Below the pieces are notes generated by a model that was not told where the DNA came from, searched no databases, and worked only from the letters and a program-made list of their open reading frames with translations. DNA of 56,974 nt from Gammaproteobacteria bacterium (lineage in GTDB: Bacteria; Pseudomonadota; Gammaproteobacteria; Eutrophobiales; Eutrophobiaceae), in the NCBI GenBank assembly GCA_016193395.1, contig JACPSH010000051.1:1-56974 (forward strand), written 5' to 3'. The first letter of the stretch is position 1; every line of letters starts with the position of its first letter. The position numbers were made by a program, and so were the translations under genes. Of the stretch, positions 15,515-24,028 are shown one piece after another.

Positions 15515-16483
15515 TCAATACGAAACGTAAACATCGGTGAGCAGATCTTCCGGAGTCGGATGCGGCGCGACCTTCGCCGCCTCCACCGCCTCATCGATCA
15601 GGGCCAGCACGTCCAGGTCGACCCGGTCCATCTCGTGCGCCTCGAGCTTCTTGTCCTCGCGCACGCGCTCGCGAAACAGCTTCAGGCAATCCTTGCGCTC
15701 GCGCAGCTCCTTGATTTCGGTCAGATCGCGATAGGCCTGGGCGTCGCCCTCAAAATGACCGCGCCAGCGCGGCGCGACGCACTCGATGGTGGAGGGTCCT
15801 GCGCCGCTGCGCGCACGCGCCGTGGCTTCGCCCATCGCGTCGTAGACCGCGAAGAAGTCCGTGCCGTCGACCATGACCGCGGGCATGCCGAAAGCCGCGG
15901 CGCGGCTCGCGATATCCTTGGCACCGAGGTGATAGGCGATCCCCGTGTGCTCGCCATAGCCATTGTTCTCCACCGCGAAAATCACCGGCAGCTTGAGCAC
16001 CACCGCGAAGTTCATGGACTCGAATACCGTGCCCTGGTTGGTAGCGCCATCGCCGCCGAAGGTGACGGACACGTTGGGCTTGCCCAGTGTTTTTGCGGTC
16101 AGGGCCGCACCGAGGGCAAGCGGCGCGCCGGCGCCGACGATGGCGTTCGCGCCCAGCATGCCTTTCGAGATATCGGCAATGTGCATGGAGCCGCCCTTGC
16201 CCCTGCACAGGCCGTCACGCTTGCACCAGAGTTCGAGCGCCATCTTGCGCACGTCGCAGCCCTTGGCGATGCAATGGCCGTGGCCGCGGTGGGTGGAGGA
16301 GATGTAGTCTTCATCCGTCAGGTGCATGCAAATTCCGGTGGCGACCGCCTCCTGCCCGAGGTAGAGGTGCGTGAATCCGGGCACCGTGCCGGCCTCGAAT
16401 TCGCGCGAGATCCGCGATTCGAATTCGCGGATCGTCTTCATCAGGCGGTAGGCGCGCAAGAGTTCGCTTTTGCTCAGTTCCAC
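15515..16483 (-). CDS. acoA: 2-oxoacid/acetoin dehydrogenase E1 alpha subunit (AcoA-like)
   Basis: This 322-residue E1alpha has the ThDP fold: STHRGHGHCIAKGCDVRKMALEL, GKGGSMHIADISKGMLGANAIVGAG, and the thiamine-diphosphate motif GGDGATNQGTVFESMNFAV ending near ENNGYG. It ends ADLLTDVYVSY-like, as in AcoA. The C-terminal GHFEGDAQAYRD is also characteristic of acetoin dehydrogenase alpha. With E1beta it decarboxylates or cleaves the substrate and passes the acyl group to the E2 lipoyl arm. It sits between E2 and E1beta; a strong hairpin (16520-16545) lies between it and E2 and may tune the relative amounts. Confidence 0.9.
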   Translation of the reverse strand: MELSKSELLRAYRLMKTIREFESRISREFEAGTVPGFTHLYLGQEAVATGICMHLTDEDYISSTHRGHGHCIAKGCDVRKMALELWCKRDGLCRGKGGSMHIADISKGMLGANAIVGAGAPLALGAALTAKTLGKPNVSVTFGGDGATNQGTVFESMNFAVVLKLPVIFAVENNGYGEHTGIAYHLGAKDIASRAAAFGMPAVMVDGTDFFAVYDAMGEATARARSGAGPSTIECVAPRWRGHFEGDAQAYRDLTEIKELRERKDCLKLFRERVREDKKLEAHEMDRVDLDVLALIDEAVEAAKVAPHPTPEDLLTDVYVSY

Positions 16484-16519
16484 GATCGGCCTCCTCGTTG
16501 ATTCTCGGGCATCGCATCA

Positions 16520-16545
16520 GGGGTCGGAGCGTATGCTCCGACCCC
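16520..16545 (-). terminator. Intercistronic hairpin between E2 and E1 alpha
   Basis: A perfect 11-bp stem ggggtcggagc / gctccgacccc with a 4-nt gtat loop lies in the 68-bp gap between the E2 stop and the E1alpha start. No T-run follows on either strand, so it is more likely an mRNA-stabilising or partial-attenuation hairpin than a full terminator. Confidence 0.6.
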
Positions 16546-16551
16546 GCATTG

Positions 16552-17877
16552 TCAGGACATCGATTCCGGCGCTTCAATGAATCTCGTCAGGTGTTGCAGG
16601 AAGCGGGCGGCCAGCGCGCCATCGATGACGCGATGGTCGCAGGACAGCGAAAGGGTAAGCATCGTCGCCACCGCCGCCTTGCCGTCGCGCGCCACCGCCC
16701 GCGGTTCGGCGCGTCCGACCGCAAGGACCGCAGCTTGCGGCGGGTTGATGATTGCGTCGAATTGCCGGATCCCGTACATGCCCAGGTTCGAGATCGTCAG
16801 CGTCCCCCCGGCGTATTCGCTCGTTTTCAGCTTGCTCATCTTCGCGCGTTCGGTGAGATCGCGCGTCTCGCTTGCGATCTGTGCAAAGCTCTTGAAGTTC
16901 GCGTTACGGACTATGGGCGTGATGAGCCCGCCATCGAGGGCGACGGCGACGGAGATGTCCGCATTGCGGAAACGGCGGATGACCCCGCCTTCGAACTGGA
17001 TATTGCATTCCGGCACGGCCATGAGCGCCAGGGCGCAGGCCCTGATCAACATGTCGTTCACCGTGATACGCGCATCCGGCGAGGTTTGATTCAAGCGGCC
17101 GCGCAGCGCGAAGAGCGCGTCGACCGATGCATCCGCCACCAGCCGGTAGTGCGGCACGGTCCGTTTCGATTCCTGCAGCCTGCGGGCTATCGTTTCGCGC
17201 ATCCCGGCCATGGGGATTTCGTGCACGATTTCCGGCGCAGCCGTCACGGACTGCTGGCCGGGGGCCTTCGTTCCGGCCCCGGCACCGGTCACCGGCGACT
17301 TCGGCGCAACCGTGCCGCCGGCGGCAATGATGACCCGCTCGATGTCCAACTCGGAAACCCGGCCGTTGCGGCCCGAGCCTTTCACGTTGTTCAAGTTGAT
17401 GCCGAGGCTCTGGGCCATGCGACGCGCGTGAGGCGTGGCCGGTATGCCGGAATCGTCGCCACCCTGTTTCAGGCTGGCAGGGACCTGGGTTTGGGTTTGT
17501 CCCCGCGGCTGTTCCGCGGGCAGGGAAGTCAGGGCAGACGGAGTGCCGGTACCCGCAGTCACTTCGCCTGCTGTGATACCGCGCGTTGGCTGAAAACCGC
17601 TGACGAAGGCATCAATCTCGGTGTCCGCGACGCCGGCTTCCGAGATGACCGCGAGCAGGGCGCCCACCGGCAGCGTATCGCCGATATTCGCGGTCTTGCG
17701 CCGCAGGGTGCCGCCAAAGTGCGTCTGCAGCACGTTCACGATCTTGCTCGATTCGAGCTCGGCGACATCCGCACCTTCCGCGAGGGCGTCCCCTTCCTCG
17801 ACCAGCCAGTTGACGAGAGTCCCTTCTTCCATGGCCATGCCCCATTTCGGCACAGTGAGGGGGATTATTTTTGACAT
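16552..17877 (-). CDS. acoC: Dihydrolipoamide acyltransferase E2 of the acetoin/2-oxoacid dehydrogenase complex (AcoC-like)
   Basis: This 441-residue E2 has an N-terminal lipoyl domain (PLTVPKWGMAMEEGTLVNWLVEEGD, lipoylation lysine in ELESSKIVN near residue 46) and an Ala/Pro/Gly-rich linker. A peripheral subunit-binding domain follows (IPATPHARRMAQSLGINLNNVKGSGRNGRVSELD, ~145-180), then the catalytic domain with HRVIDGALAARFL (the active-site HxxxDG). It transfers the acyl group to CoA. It is the first gene of the operon E2-E1alpha-E1beta-IclR; the upstream gap holds a palindrome suited to IclR binding. Confidence 0.92.
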   Translation of the reverse strand: MSKIIPLTVPKWGMAMEEGTLVNWLVEEGDALAEGADVAELESSKIVNVLQTHFGGTLRRKTANIGDTLPVGALLAVISEAGVADTEIDAFVSGFQPTRGITAGEVTAGTGTPSALTSLPAEQPRGQTQTQVPASLKQGGDDSGIPATPHARRMAQSLGINLNNVKGSGRNGRVSELDIERVIIAAGGTVAPKSPVTGAGAGTKAPGQQSVTAAPEIVHEIPMAGMRETIARRLQESKRTVPHYRLVADASVDALFALRGRLNQTSPDARITVNDMLIRACALALMAVPECNIQFEGGVIRRFRNADISVAVALDGGLITPIVRNANFKSFAQIASETRDLTERAKMSKLKTSEYAGGTLTISNLGMYGIRQFDAIINPPQAAVLAVGRAEPRAVARDGKAAVATMLTLSLSCDHRVIDGALAARFLQHLTRFIEAPESMS

Positions 17878-17930
17878 TTGGAGTCCGCGGACTTCGGAGC
17901 GTCGTGACGCGTACGTCGAACGTTCTTGTT

Positions 17931-17952
17931 ATTGTAACCGTGAAGTTACAAT
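17931..17952. promoter_or_regulatory. Candidate IclR operator upstream of the E2 operon
   Basis: attgtaac and gttacaat form a perfect 8-bp inverted repeat with a 6-bp spacer, about 54-75 nt before the E2 start codon. On the minus strand it abuts a taatat box (17953-17958) that could be a -10. The regulator at the end of this operon is IclR-type and such proteins bind short palindromes near their promoters, so this is the natural candidate site. Confidence 0.5.
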
Positions 17953-18014
17953 ATTAAACAAAAGTTCGCATCAGGTACATTTGCGTGCCGGGAATCGCGG
18001 ACGTGCGTTCCGGC

Positions 18015-18088
18015 CACATTATTTAATGTGCGGGGCCAGCGTACGTGGATCGCGGCCAGCAGGTTGATGCAAAACTCGATTTTGCATC
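18015..18088. repeat. Two palindromes: cacatta-tt-taatgtg and gatgcaaaa hairpin
   Basis: 18015-18030 is a perfect 7-bp inverted repeat; its 14-mer cacattatttaatg recurs exactly at 43973-43986. 18066-18088 is a hairpin with stem gatgcaaaa / ttttgcatc; the preceding agcaggttgatgcaaaa (18058-18074) matches 16 of 17 positions at 21067-21083 in the element downstream of the MetE-like gene. Both palindromes lie in the gap between the LigM-like operon and E2. Confidence 0.6.
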
Positions 18089-18104
18089 TTTGGCTAGAGA
18101 GCAA

Positions 18105-18132
18105 CGGGGCCGGAGCGCGCGATCCGGCCCCG
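18105..18132 (-). terminator. Strong GC hairpin ending the O-demethylase operon
   Basis: A perfect 10-bp stem, cggggccgga (18105-18114) with tccggccccg (18123-18132), lies 15 bp beyond the stop of the 18148-19524 gene on the minus strand. It lacks a T-run, so it is a terminator-like hairpin and not a textbook intrinsic terminator. Confidence 0.6.
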
Positions 18133-18147
18133 CCGCGGCAGGTCGAA

Positions 18148-19524
18148 TCAGGATCGGCGGTACGAGGTGCGGGCGGCCGCGACGTAGGGGACGGGGCAGA
18201 CGGTTGCGCGGATCTCCACCTGCACGTGGCGCTCGACCGTCGGCTTGGCGGATCCGCCGTCTTCTTCTCCCCAGACGAAGGTGACCTCGGTGCCCGGCTC
18301 GCTGAACTGGGCTTCGACGATCGCGAGGGTGAGCATGGTGCGTTCATTGGCGCTGTAGCCGCACCAGGTCGAGACGCCGATCACTTTGCCGTCCTTCATG
18401 ACCTTGTCGTAGGGAAACATCGAATAGACGGCCGAAGGGAATTCGAAGTACTTCGCCCGGTCGCCCTTCTGGAACATGGTGCCGATGGCGCGTGTAACAT
18501 CTTCGCCGTTCAGTTCCAGCGTGACCTTCCTGCGCCGCGGGTTCCTGGCGATTTTCTCCAGCGCCTCGCGGCCGATGAATTCGTGATCGAACTTGACGAT
18601 CGGCCCGTAGCCCAGGTCCCACGGCGTGAGGTAATAGTCCCCGATATTGTCGGAGTAGAAGCTTCCGCCGAGCGAGGCCACGGCCTCCCAGCCATTCGCC
18701 GGCAGCCACTGCCTGTAGGGTTTCATCTTCTCGCCGGAATAGATCGCGGGCATGGGGGAGGGGATCCAGCCCGATTCCAGCGTGTTGCTGGAATAGGTCC
18801 TGGAACCGGAAAGTTTCAGTCCGAACTCCTGGCCTGCCTCGACGATGGCCGTTTTCACATCCTCGCCATCCGCCCAGGGTCCGAACAGCTCGAATCCCGG
18901 CTGCCCGACCATGCCGTGGCGCAGGGCGCGGACTTTCCTGCCGGCGATGGTGAACGCCGACATGTTGAAGAACTTGACGTCCGGCACCGGCTTGCCCGTT
19001 ACTTTCTCCATGACCTTGAGGGCGTTCGGTCCCTGGATCTGGTAGCGATAGACCTTGCGGACCGCCGGTCCCTGCCGGGCGGCGGAGCGCTCGTCCCTTT
19101 CGAGCTTGGCCTGGTATCCGCCCGTCTCGCAATGGTACTGGACCCAGTTATGCACGGCAGGGCGGCCGACGAGATTGACCAGGTTCTTCTCCAGATGGAA
19201 CAGGATCACGTCGCCGATCACGTAGCCGTCGTCATTGCAGGCGACGAACTGCTTGGCCTTGTCGGGCTCGAAGCCCTTGAAGCTGTTGACGCCGAGGGCG
19301 GTCAGGAGTTTGAGCGTATCCGGCCCTTCAACGTACATATCGGTCATGTGGTAGGACTGGTTGAACAGTATGCAGGTCTCCTGCCAGGCGCGCTGCTCGT
19401 CGCGCCAGTTCGAATATTCCAGCGGCACCACGGGATAGACGTTGGGGCCGGATTGCGAATTGCGCAGCAGCTTCACCGGGCCGCCCGCGGCTTGCATAAG
19501 GTCGTCCAGGTTCCTGTGACTCAT
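18148..19524 (-). CDS. GcvT-fold tetrahydrofolate O-demethylase (LigM/DesA-like), copy 1
   Basis: This 458-residue protein belongs to the aminomethyltransferase (GcvT) superfamily. From memory it resembles Sphingobium LigM (vanillate/3-O-methylgallate O-demethylase) and DesA (syringate O-demethylase) along its length: [115 protein letters not shown] and VWGEEDGGSAKPTVERH. Such enzymes move an aryl O-methyl group to tetrahydrofolate, giving a phenol and 5-methyl-THF. The ribosome site is ggaggagaaacc. It pairs with a paralogue 53 bp upstream, and the pair may split substrates (vanillate-like versus syringate-like). Confidence 0.82.
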   Translation of the reverse strand: MSHRNLDDLMQAAGGPVKLLRNSQSGPNVYPVVPLEYSNWRDEQRAWQETCILFNQSYHMTDMYVEGPDTLKLLTALGVNSFKGFEPDKAKQFVACNDDGYVIGDVILFHLEKNLVNLVGRPAVHNWVQYHCETGGYQAKLERDERSAARQGPAVRKVYRYQIQGPNALKVMEKVTGKPVPDVKFFNMSAFTIAGRKVRALRHGMVGQPGFELFGPWADGEDVKTAIVEAGQEFGLKLSGSRTYSSNTLESGWIPSPMPAIYSGEKMKPYRQWLPANGWEAVASLGGSFYSDNIGDYYLTPWDLGYGPIVKFDHEFIGREALEKIARNPRRRKVTLELNGEDVTRAIGTMFQKGDRAKYFEFPSAVYSMFPYDKVMKDGKVIGVSTWCGYSANERTMLTLAIVEAQFSEPGTEVTFVWGEEDGGSAKPTVERHVQVEIRATVCPVPYVAAARTSYRRS

Positions 19525-19577
19525 GGTTTCTCCTCCGACCGGTTCAACGAACGAGGGCGAACCGCCTCGCGGCCGGT

Positions 19578-21014
<1,437 letters not shown>

Positions 21015-21015
21015 C

Positions 21016-21115
21016 TAACAGGATGTTGAAAAAGCAAAATCCGCCGGGTCGTGCGCCGCACATCCTAGCAGATTGATGCAAAAGTCCGTCCTTGGAGTTT
21101 TGCATCAGCCTGTTA
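21016..21115. repeat. 100-bp palindromic element (taacagg...cctgtta)
   Basis: Terminal 7-bp inverted repeats taacagg (21016-21022) and cctgtta (21109-21115) enclose a hairpin at 21075-21106 with stem gatgcaaaa / ttttgcatc. The core agtccgtcct(t)gga is shared with the first hairpin of the five-hairpin element at 13560-13593. It appears to belong to one family of intergenic repeats marking gaps in this minus-strand block. Confidence 0.65.
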
Positions 21116-21150
21116 ACGCAACGTTCGGCGATAGAAAATTCGATCCGCCT

Positions 21151-22272
21151 TCAACCCCAGACTTCTCTCGCGGTCTCGACGACGAGCCGGAGCTTGGCTC
21201 TTTCCTGATCTTCAGTCAGGTCGTTTCCGTGCACCGAACTCGAAAACCCGCACTGGGGGCTCAGGGCGAGGTGCTCGAGCGGCACGTACTTCGATGCCTC
21301 TTCAATCCGCCTCTTGAGTTCGTCCTTCGACTCGAGCTCCGGCCGTTTTGAAGTCACCAGGCCGAGGACGACGACCTTTCCCCTGGGGACGAGGCGCAGC
21401 GGTTCGAAGTTGCCGGAACGCATGTCGTCGTACTCGAGCAGAAACCGGTCCGCATCGATCTCGTTGAACAGGGTGCGGGCAACGGTTTCGTACCCGCCTT
21501 CCGCCACCCAGGCGCTGCGGAAATTCCCGCGGCACAGGTGAATGCCGATGATCATGTCCTTGGGCCGGTCGCGGACGCAATCGCTGATCAGTTTGGCATA
21601 GATGGATGGAAGCCGCTCCGGATCCTCCCCGATACTGCGGACGCGATCGCGGTGCACCGGATCGCAGAGGTAGGCGAAGTTGGTGTCGTCGAGCTGGAGG
21701 TACCTGCACCCGGCCTCGGACAGCCCGGCGATTTCCTCCCGGTAAATGCGCGCCAGGCCGCTGAAAAATTCCTCGATCTGGGGGTAGGCTGCCATGTCGA
21801 CGCTTTTCCGGCCGCCGCGGAAATGCAGCATGCTCGGCGAGGGAATGCAGACCTTTGGCGTGCGGCGCGTGACGGCGGCAAGGTACTTGAAATCCTCCAG
21901 GGCGATGCCGCCCTCAGGCAGCGACATCCTGCCTGTGACGGCAAGCACCGGCGGCGCAAAATCCACTTCCTCCTTGGCGCCGCGGAACTTGACCTTGTAG
22001 TTCGATTGCGTCGCCTGCACGCCGTGGATTTTTTCGAGGAAATCGACGTGGAAGAGAAAACGGCGGTATTCCCCGTCCGTGATTGCGTTCAGACCGGCGT
22101 CTTCCTGCAGTTTGACCGCGTGCAGGATGGCCTGATCCTCTATTTTCCGAAGTGCAGCGGCGGAAATCTCGTTCTTCTCCCGGCGCGCTCGCGCGTCGAG
22201 CAATTCCGGGGGGCGCAGCAGGCTGCCGACATGGTCGGCTCGGAAAGGAATCGTGTCTTGATGCATCGTCAT
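21151..22272 (-). CDS. Cobalamin-independent methionine synthase II family protein (MetE C-terminal-domain-like)
   Basis: This 373-residue single-domain protein resembles the C-terminal catalytic half of MetE. It has FRADHVGSLLRPPELLDAR, DAGLNAITDGEYRRFLFHVDFLEKI, TGRMSLPEG, CRYLQLDDTNFAYLCD, IGIHLCRGNF (Cys of the HxC zinc site), and LALSPQCGFSS (second zinc Cys). It lacks the N-terminal MetE half, as is usual in this stand-alone family. MetE proteins take the methyl group from 5-methyl-THF. Next to two THF-dependent O-demethylases, the economical reading is a methyl sink that recycles THF. The acceptor is homocysteine or another thiol; which one is unknown. Confidence 0.82.
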   Translation of the reverse strand: MTMHQDTIPFRADHVGSLLRPPELLDARARREKNEISAAALRKIEDQAILHAVKLQEDAGLNAITDGEYRRFLFHVDFLEKIHGVQATQSNYKVKFRGAKEEVDFAPPVLAVTGRMSLPEGGIALEDFKYLAAVTRRTPKVCIPSPSMLHFRGGRKSVDMAAYPQIEEFFSGLARIYREEIAGLSEAGCRYLQLDDTNFAYLCDPVHRDRVRSIGEDPERLPSIYAKLISDCVRDRPKDMIIGIHLCRGNFRSAWVAEGGYETVARTLFNEIDADRFLLEYDDMRSGNFEPLRLVPRGKVVVLGLVTSKRPELESKDELKRRIEEASKYVPLEHLALSPQCGFSSSVHGNDLTEDQERAKLRLVVETAREVWG

Positions 22273-22341
22273 GGTGGTTCCAGCTCCGGGTGCGGTTGCG
22301 AGAGCAAATCCTTGGCGTGTCCAGCGCCGGAATCGCCCGGG

Positions 22342-23229
22342 TTATACCGGCCAGGTGTCCGGCTTCGGACTCCGCGAAAGATTCAGGCCGAGCAATCGAT
22401 TGGCGTTGTCGAACAGGATCTTGGAACGGACCTCGTCCTTGAAGGGCGCCTTCGTGAAATCCTGAAGCCAGCGTTCCGGCGTGATCAGAGGGTAATCGGT
22501 GCCGAACATGATCTTGTCCTGAAGCAGGGAATTCGAATACCGGATCAGGGATTCCGAGAAATATTTCGGCGACCAGCCGGACAGGTCGATAAAGACGTTC
22601 GGTTTGTGCACGGCCATGGCCAGGGCTTCTTCCTGCCACGGCCAGGAGGGATGCGCCAGGATGAAATTGATCCCGGGAAAGTCCGCCGCCACGTCATCTA
22701 TATAAGGAATGGGCCGGCACCCCCCAAGCTTGACACCGCCGCCGCCGGGCAGGCCGGCGCCGATGCCGGTCGTGCCGGTGTGAACCAGGACCGGGACGTT
22801 GTAACGGGAAATCGCCGCGTAAATCGGATAGAAACGCGGCTCGTTCGGATAGAACGCCTGTGTCGCCGGATGGAATTTGAATCCCTTGAGCCCGAGTTCT
22901 TCGACCGCGCGCTTGACCTCGTCCACTGCTTTCCCGCCGGCCCAGGGATCGACGCTGGCGAAGCCGATGTAGACGTCCGGGTTCTGGCGCTGCGCTTCCG
23001 CCACGAATTCGTTCGTGACGCAGGTGCCGATGCCGGACTCCGAATTGACCGCGAGCAGCACGGCCTTCATGTCCAGCTTGCGGTACATGTCGGCAGTTTC
23101 GCCCACCGACTGGTGTTTGTGTTTCGCGCGGAAGTATTTGAGCGCCGCTTCGTGGAATTCCTTGGCCCGTCCCGTGATCACGCGCGGATCGGCGTCCGCA
23201 TGGATGTGCATGTCGATGGCGTACGTCAT
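22342..23229 (-). CDS. Amidohydrolase-2 family metal-dependent hydrolase or decarboxylase (ACMSD-like)
   Basis: This 295-residue TIM-barrel hydrolase starts with the metal motif DMHIHAD (HxH), then VLVHTGTTGIG, FILAHPSWPWQEEALAMAVHKPNVFIDLSGW and FGTDYPLITPERWLQD (catalytic Asp). The order HxH...H...H...D is that of the amidohydrolase-2 group, which includes aminocarboxymuconate-semialdehyde decarboxylase, OMA/PDC-type hydratases and aryl decarboxylases. It lies 69 bp upstream of the MetE-like gene on the same strand, so it probably belongs to the O-demethylation operon. It may act on a ring-fission or carboxylated aromatic product, but the substrate is not readable. Confidence 0.83.
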   Translation of the reverse strand: MTYAIDMHIHADADPRVITGRAKEFHEAALKYFRAKHKHQSVGETADMYRKLDMKAVLLAVNSESGIGTCVTNEFVAEAQRQNPDVYIGFASVDPWAGGKAVDEVKRAVEELGLKGFKFHPATQAFYPNEPRFYPIYAAISRYNVPVLVHTGTTGIGAGLPGGGGVKLGGCRPIPYIDDVAADFPGINFILAHPSWPWQEEALAMAVHKPNVFIDLSGWSPKYFSESLIRYSNSLLQDKIMFGTDYPLITPERWLQDFTKAPFKDEVRSKILFDNANRLLGLNLSRSPKPDTWPV

Positions 23230-23443
23230 TCTCCCCGTCCCCGGTGGCAGTGTCGCGTTTCGGCCGGCGATTATAACGCATCCCGATCGCCGCCCCCGGG
23301 CTCGGCTTGATCCGGATCAGCCCCGGCGCATTCTTGTTTTTATCTCGGGCGCGGGCTAGCTTATCCGGCGTCACCGCGCGGCGATACTCGAAACCCTTCA
23401 AGCGCCGCCGGTCCGCGTCGTCAATCTGTCGAGGGGGAACGTC

Positions 23444-24028
23444 ATGATGATTACGCGCCGCGGTTTCCTGCGGACCACGCTGGTCACCGTCGGCATGCAG
23501 GCCGCTACGCCCGCGCACGGTTCGATGCGCTCGTTCCTCGTGCCGCCCATCCACGTCATCGCCGTGGCGGGATGCGGGGCAGGCGAGGCGTTCTGCGACG
23601 CGCTATCGCTGCGCGCGCAGCGGTTCAGTTTTGACGTCGGCGAAGTGCTCCAGGACCTCGAGGCGGGGCACGGCGCGGAGCCCGGTTCCATCTGTCTCGG
23701 GCTGACGCGCGATTCCGACCATCTGCTCATCCGCCAGATCCTGATCGAACGCGGTTCCGCCGAGATCTATGCTGGCACGCATGAAATCGCGCACGATGGT
23801 TGGCGGCACCTGCTGCATGCGCCCAAGGCGGTGATCGAACCGCTGTCCGCGGCGATCATTGCCCCGGGGACGGACTGGGCCGGCGCCATTGCCGCGCACG
23901 CATCCGGCATTGCCGCGGGCACGGGCAGGCGCACGAAACGAACGCTCATTTCGCCTCACTCCCGGGTGCCGGCAGGTCCGACCTGCCTGGTCTCCTGGGC
24001 TTATCGCGTAGGAGCGGCCCCGGCATGA
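23444..24028 (+). CDS. Tat-signal hypothetical protein preceding a VAO-type flavoprotein
   Basis: This 194-residue protein of unknown family begins MMITRRGFLRTTLVTVGMQA, a clear twin-arginine signal (TRRGFL) with a likely cut after AHG. The mature part has HVIAVAGCGAGEAFCDAL and ERGSAEIYAGTHEIAH and no domain I recognise. Its stop overlaps the next start (ATGA at 24025-24028), so it is translationally coupled to the flavoprotein. It may be an assembly or maturation factor for the periplasmic redox complex. It is divergent from the amidohydrolase at 22342-23229 across a 214-bp gap that must hold both promoters. Confidence 0.7.
   Translation: MMITRRGFLRTTLVTVGMQAATPAHGSMRSFLVPPIHVIAVAGCGAGEAFCDALSLRAQRFSFDVGEVLQDLEAGHGAEPGSICLGLTRDSDHLLIRQILIERGSAEIYAGTHEIAHDGWRHLLHAPKAVIEPLSAAIIAPGTDWAGAIAAHASGIAAGTGRRTKRTLISPHSRVPAGPTCLVSWAYRVGAAPA

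Noticed and set aside
14948-16501. 517-codon plus-strand frame
   Set aside because: Antisense to E1beta/E1alpha, which have clear ThDP motifs; no ribosome site or domain.
16498-17874. 458-codon plus-strand frame
   Set aside because: Exactly antisense to E2, which has lipoyl, PSBD and HxxxDG motifs.
21538-23310. 590-codon plus-strand frame
   Set aside because: Antisense to the MetE-like and amidohydrolase genes; no recognisable domain.
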